64,000 nucleotides of DNA, taken from the NCBI RefSeq assembly GCF_021155775.2, contig NC_060236.1:23884238-23948237 (forward strand), written 5' to 3'. A model generated the notes under the pieces. That model was not told where the DNA came from, ran no database searches, and worked only from the letters and a program-made list of their open reading frames with translations. A program made the position numbers and the translations under genes. Origin of the DNA: Neodiprion pinetum (lineage: Eukaryota > Arthropoda > Insecta > Hymenoptera > Diprionidae). This document shows positions 59,768 through 64,000 of this stretch, one piece after another; within the stretch, counting starts at the first letter, position 1, and every line of letters begins with the position of its first letter.

Positions 59768-60200
59768 CACTGAGAAAAATTTCATTTGTTACAGTAACTA
59801 GAAAAATTCAGTAAAACAGGTATCGTTGAAAAAAAAAACTGTTTGAATATTTTTGGAATTACGAAAAACGAGGTACGCGTAACCATTTTGCGCTATCGTC
59901 AATCCTCTATTGGTCATTGCAACGCAAAATCAGTTTGTACGGTTTGCTCCACTTTTTTAGTTAAACAAGGCTTTAACGTCAATTTATTGTTGCACGAGCA
60001 TTAAATTTTCGCAACAGTTGCAAGAAAATCTAGTAACAGTGATCGTAATGAGAAAGAATAGTACCGGATACTAAGACTTTCCGGTAACAGCTAGAAAACT
60101 AATTTTTATTTTCTACCTAGGAATATATTTTTCTATCGTGGTAAAAAATGAAAATAGTTAAGGACTGAGCGGTAACCGGAACTAAAAATTTCTCTCAGTG
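59768..60200 (+). mobile_element. MITE-like element, CACTGAGA family, copy 3
   Basis: The best preserved copy. It begins CACTGAGAAAAATTTC and ends AAATTTCTCTCAGTG, is about 433 bp long, and is in the same orientation as copy 1. A CA dinucleotide lies on both sides (gcgCA before, CAgac after), matching the CA pair around copy 1 and hinting at a 2 bp target duplication. The interior holds the palindromic word gcaacagttgc and a seven-T run (ccacttttttagttaaac). It has no coding capacity, so it would depend on a transposase made elsewhere. Confidence 0.88.
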
Positions 60201-60356
60201 CAGACTGTTTCATGTAATGATATACGAGGTGCTGGAGGCGCTCTGGTTATATCTCCGCCCTTTTCCACCATTTTTAAGCAACAAAAATTCGTTCCGAAAA
60301 CTAGAATTACGCAATAAAAGCTACCCACGACCCCGAAAAGATATATACATACCTGA

Positions 60357-60387
<31 letters not shown>

Positions 60388-60961
60388 CAAACGACGAATA
60401 TCGACCAAGATTTGACGTTTCACATGAAGTGGCTCCCTCAAAATTCGGCCAACCACCGACATTCACCAAGATTCAAATGCCCGTCTCTCTTCCAAAATTA
60501 TTGCCGGTGGACATCTCGGGGTCCGGGCATAATAATTCTTCCGCCGCCCCGTGGCGCTGACGACTCGTTTATACCGGGAGACGTTGCATCGTCGTCGGTA
60601 GATGGCGTTCGGATCAGTCGGACCGAGAGGAGGCTTCGTTCGAGGCGGGATGGATCATCGGAGTGCCCCTCGTTGGCGATATTAATGGGTTCGCGTGATT
60701 ACACGAATTGATTACGCGGGCACGGGTCTCGCTGCTCACCCCGGGAAGGTCGATATATGTATATAACCAGACGTACTTGTTGCGGTACGAACCGTGAGAC
60801 GAGAGTTAATGCCGAGGGTTCTTGACCGTACGTCGAGTTGCGTGCCGGACTGCGAAACTCGATACGTGATCATACGTCGCGGTCGTCCGGAGGAAAATCC
60901 TGCAGCTATACGCGATGTAACGCGGTTTATTTGTCACGTTGGTATCACGTTCTCGATTAAA
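60201..60961. other. GC-rich island with an A-run
   Basis: A 26-base A-run (60362-60387) is followed by a GC-rich, CpG-rich island to about 60960. The 164-codon plus frame from ATG 60217 crosses the A-run as polylysine and continues into Arg/Ser-rich sequence; I judge it compositional. The island could be regulatory. Confidence 0.35.
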
Positions 60962-62964
60962 TTATACCTGCTGCAGGATTCGGTTTTTTTTTTTTGTTTC
61001 TTTTTTTACAACGACGAGGGAATCCGCCGGATGCTCGCATTCGCGACAATATTTGAAACGGGTGCAATAACAGCAGGTTTATTATTTAGAGAATTTGTTT
61101 AACGGTGAAAAGTATAATTTGGATATCAAGAGCCTGTTGGAGTGAGAAATTCGTGAAATTTGAAAAACATCGAGAGCTCCGTCTGCAAAAGTACCGTCGA
61201 CTAATTAACTGCTATTGATACGGGAGAGAAAGTAATTTCATCTTCACTTTAAGCTTCGAAATTTGAAAAGTGGATTAACTTTGTCAACTTATTTTCAATA
61301 TCAGGTTAGCAATTAACCTAACAATCTTCGTGTTTTTACAACTAGTCGTTATTTAGTTCAGCACAGCTGAGAGTTCTCAAACTACAGAACGTACTGTATT
61401 ATCGTCGGTATGAAAAGTGTAATATTCGCAACCGTCACGACCGTATTGAAGGTAATAATAATCGTTAACGATTAAATAACGGTATCGCAGATTATATGAG
61501 GCGTTACGTAATGCAGCGATTGCGGCGTTACCGCGCACACATTGTTCATTGTCAGGCTATGTCGTAAATGAAAAATCAAAGGTCCCATAAAATGTTACTG
61601 ATTTTTTTTCGACAGCTATAACCTGGGCAAAATATCCCTGTAACACCTATATCGGTTTAATAACGTACGGGTCGAATGAACACTTCTGAATATTTAACTC
61701 CTAACCCCCCACAGATAAAGTGGGTGTAAATATTGCGGTGATTTATTCAAAAATGATCCCTGACGTCCTCTTTGTTTTCTATTTTGAATAAAATGAAAAA
61801 CGAAGAAAATAAATCCGTGAGATTTTAGTATATATAATATCGATTAGCATGGTTGAAAAATATTGAACGGTTTGCGAGTATTTCAACTTTTAACGAAAAG
61901 TGAAATTTACCCATTTTAAATGAATGGGAAATAAAGATTAAAAAAGTAACCTATCAGACTTGATCTGAAGGAATCATATTTTCAGAGAATATTTTTTGTA
62001 TCAAACACTAAAATTTGAGGGGTAAGAGCAAAAAAACAACTTTTTTTTTGGTTTTGAACCACCCTTAATATACATCCAAGAATTAAATGGGGTACTTTAA
62101 ATAGTTGAAAGAATTTTGATGCCCGATCGCTATGGGGAATATAACTGGATTTTGGTAATTTTCATGGTGTTTAAAGAAATCTAATGAAAAATATCCATGG
62201 GAATTTTATGGGGGTTCGAAAATTTTTATGGGAGAACTTCCAGACACGAGAATTCCGCAAAGAGTTACGGAAGATGAAGTTGATGGAAGATCTCCTGAGC
62301 TTTAAAAAACTATCTAGGATAGCCGATACATGGAAGGCACTATAGGTATTCTTTTCATTTTCATACTACTATGCGTGTAATCTATCGCATAATAAAGAGA
62401 AAATTTATCATTATTTCGTGACTGTAACGAAGCGATAATACGGATGTTCAGTCGTAGGATACGGGACGGCGCACGCGCGGAAACGTTTGACATTATCGGC
62501 CGATAATGGAAGTGGAAGAGGCCAAAACGTTACACGTACGCATACATGGTAGGTGATGCGTTTCCCCGTTGCGGTGTTTATAATCGAGCGTGAATGTCGA
62601 TAAACTGTACAGGTTAGGTAGGTACCTCGATACGTGTGTACAGCGCGTAAATGCATGCATAGTACAGACTGCAGGTCATATCCATGCACAATGTTAAGCG
62701 AAACTTGCAGTCCGCGGATCTATAACAATTGCGCGTTAACTGGGTCGGGTTTATGTCACCGCAGCTCTGTCGGTAATTGATTCGCAAAGTTTATTACGTC
62801 GCTGCAAGGTGCATTGATGGTCAGGTCGTTGCTGAAAAAATGTGCGTCGTTGGGTGACGAAAATTGAAACAGATAGTCCGGAGCACTTCATCTTGGAATC
62901 AACGTGCAATTTTTCATTCTCATTCCACGTGAGAGTGACTTTTTCTCTCAAATCATTCTAGAGC
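60962..62964. other. AT-rich stretch, GC-richer at 62440-62960
   Basis: No gene or repeat recognised. Words such as ccatgggaattttatggg and aaatttttatgggag near 62196-62235 recur weakly, without a clear unit. Confidence 0.4.
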
Positions 62965-63235
62965 CCTCTGAAGAAAATTTGCAAAATAGAAGGAATCGTT
63001 AAAAAAAACTGTTTGAATATTGTTGGAATTACGAAAAACGAGGTACGCCTAACTATTTTGCGCTATCGTCGATCCTTTTTTGGTTATTCCAACGCAAAAT
63101 CAATTTCTGAGGTTTACTCTACTTTTTTAGTTAAACAAGACTTTAACGTCAATTTATTTCTGCACATTGATTGTGGTAAAATATGAAAATAGTTAAGGAA
63201 TGAGCTGTAACCGGAACTAAAAATTTCTTTCAGTG
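62965..63235 (+). mobile_element. MITE-like element, CACTGAGA family, copy 4, deleted
   Basis: The same family in the same orientation as copy 3, but about 271 bp long. The left end is altered (ctctgaagaaaattt) and lacks about 25 bp present in other copies just after the terminus. After tttatttctgcaca it jumps to ttgattgtggtaaaa, losing roughly 130 bp that include the gcaacagttgc block. It ends AAATTTCTTTCAGTG. The middle (aacgaggtacgcctaac) is very close to copy 3, so the deletions look later than the burst that spread the family. Confidence 0.8.
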
Positions 63236-63416
63236 TATTTATTTTTTTTTCTGGGGAAAAAATGAAACACCTAGCAGTGTCGTAACGTCTTCTCTGTTCT
63301 CTTGGACACAAACAAAGGTAAGAACTTATAGACATAAGTAATTTCTCAATTCGAATTCCAGTGTAAAACGTTGTACGATTATTTATTTTACAACGTCCCA
63401 GTTATCGTACCTGTTT
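63236..63416. other. Short AT-rich spacer
   Basis: Contains a GTAAGA donor-like word at about 63317, with no supported exon before it. Confidence 0.4.
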
Positions 63417-63418
63417 TG

Positions 63419-63458
<40 letters not shown>
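63417..63458 (+). repeat. Compound (TA)n(TG)n microsatellite
   Basis: A TA run passes directly into a TG run, a common compound microsatellite form. Confidence 0.9.
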
Positions 63459-63460
<2 letters not shown>

Positions 63461-63921
63461 CATGTTAGACAGATAGTTTATTGCGTTGCAATCGAGGTAG
63501 GTACAAGAGTAACGTGAAACTAGTTCGATAGTGAAGTGCAGTCAACCTTAGCGACCTCACCGAGTGCTTTTCTCTCGACGTTTTTCATGCTCACCCCCTT
63601 CCTTCCTTCCTCTGGTGCACCCGTTACGCCCTTAATATTTACACCCTGCGCTGTTTTCACTAAATTTAGAGAGCTAACCGATTCGGTCCAGCGGGTATTG
63701 TAATTCGGCGAAATACACGTGACCTAGGCATTTTAAAGCGAGCGAAGAAAAAACAATGCCTACTCTACATGGCGAAACGCTTGTTATACAATAATTTTTA
63801 CTCTCTACACGAACCGTTGTACCTTACACCCGGAATGTTTTGCGCTAGCTAATATCGATCATTATGCAAGTGGAAATTTCTTGTTGTGGATATCTGTACA
63901 GTTCTTGACTATCTGTGTTCG
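63459..63921. other. Non-coding sequence
   Basis: A mixed patch containing ccttccttcc near 63599. No gene seen. Confidence 0.4.
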
Positions 63922-63944
63922 TTTTTTTTTTTTTTTTTTTTTTT
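63922..63944 (-). repeat. T-run of about 23
   Basis: A long T homopolymer (poly-A on the other strand). No retroposon body could be recognised beside it. Confidence 0.85.
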
Positions 63945-63949
63945 CCTGC

Positions 63950-64000
63950 ACCATAACCGAAATTATTGTTCTGGGTGAAAAGTAAAAAATGAGTCCTGTG
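63950..64000 (-). mobile_element. Possible partial CACTGAGA-family relative at window edge
   Basis: ccataaccgaaattattgtt, then ctgggtgaaaagtaaaaaat, then gagtcctgtg follow the layout of reverse-oriented copy 2 (ttctgggtagaaaatgaaaa). They also resemble the fragment at 27333-27385. The window ends inside it. Confidence 0.35.

Noticed and set aside
60217..60711. Plus-strand frame of 164 codons
   Set aside because: It crosses a 26-base A-run as polylysine and is otherwise Arg/Ser-rich text typical of a GC-rich non-coding island.
1..64000. CRISPR arrays, bacterial operons or phage modules
   Set aside because: No regularly spaced identical repeats with unique spacers, no ribosome binding sites and no dense coding; the sequence is eukaryotic in style.

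Overview
This window looks like non-coding DNA from an animal nuclear genome, most probably an insect and perhaps a hymenopteran. The DNA is AT-rich with many homopolymers and di- or hexanucleotide repeats. CpG is not visibly depleted, TTAGG-type telomere-like motifs (read as CCTAA) occur in two places, and several short inverted-repeat transposons are scattered through it. There are no operons, no bacterial ribosome binding sites and no long reading frames. The longest frames, about 160 codons, are mostly produced by CT/GA tracts or A-runs. The species assignment is inference from sequence style; no recognised gene anchors it.

I recognise no protein family, tRNA, rRNA or known microRNA, so the window reads as a gene desert or the inside of very long introns. 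Four places deserve gene-like annotation with low to moderate confidence. They are a possible promoter plus signal-peptide first exon on + (32826-32979), a small basic ORF on - (49514-49804), a phase-0 cassette-exon candidate on + (40431-40535), and a candidate internal exon with strong splice sites on + (3330-3448). The three + strand candidates could belong to different genes; nothing seen links them.

The best supported features are mobile-element relics. A family of about 430 bp with CACTGAGA termini is present as three near full-length copies (551-978, 9893-10322, 59768-60200) and one internally deleted copy (62965-63235), with older relatives at 38600-38897 and possibly 27333-27385 and 63950-64000. 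A 228 bp element with about 24 bp inverted repeats sits between TTAA duplications (16801-17028). A 138 bp hairpin element with 36 bp arms sits between TA dinucleotides (30108-30245).

The remainder is AT-rich sequence alternating with GC-richer islands of 200-700 bp (for example 1-540, 4480-4860, 23265-23700, 27930-28300, 40080-40830, 50870-52470, 57000-57560, 60230-60960). These islands lack convincing ORFs and may be cis-regulatory. Satellite-like features include a degenerate tandem array carrying TTAGG/TCAGG-like motifs (28479-28783), a diverged tandem duplication (8295-8740), a 79 bp TA run (23183-23261) and six GA/CT tracts.
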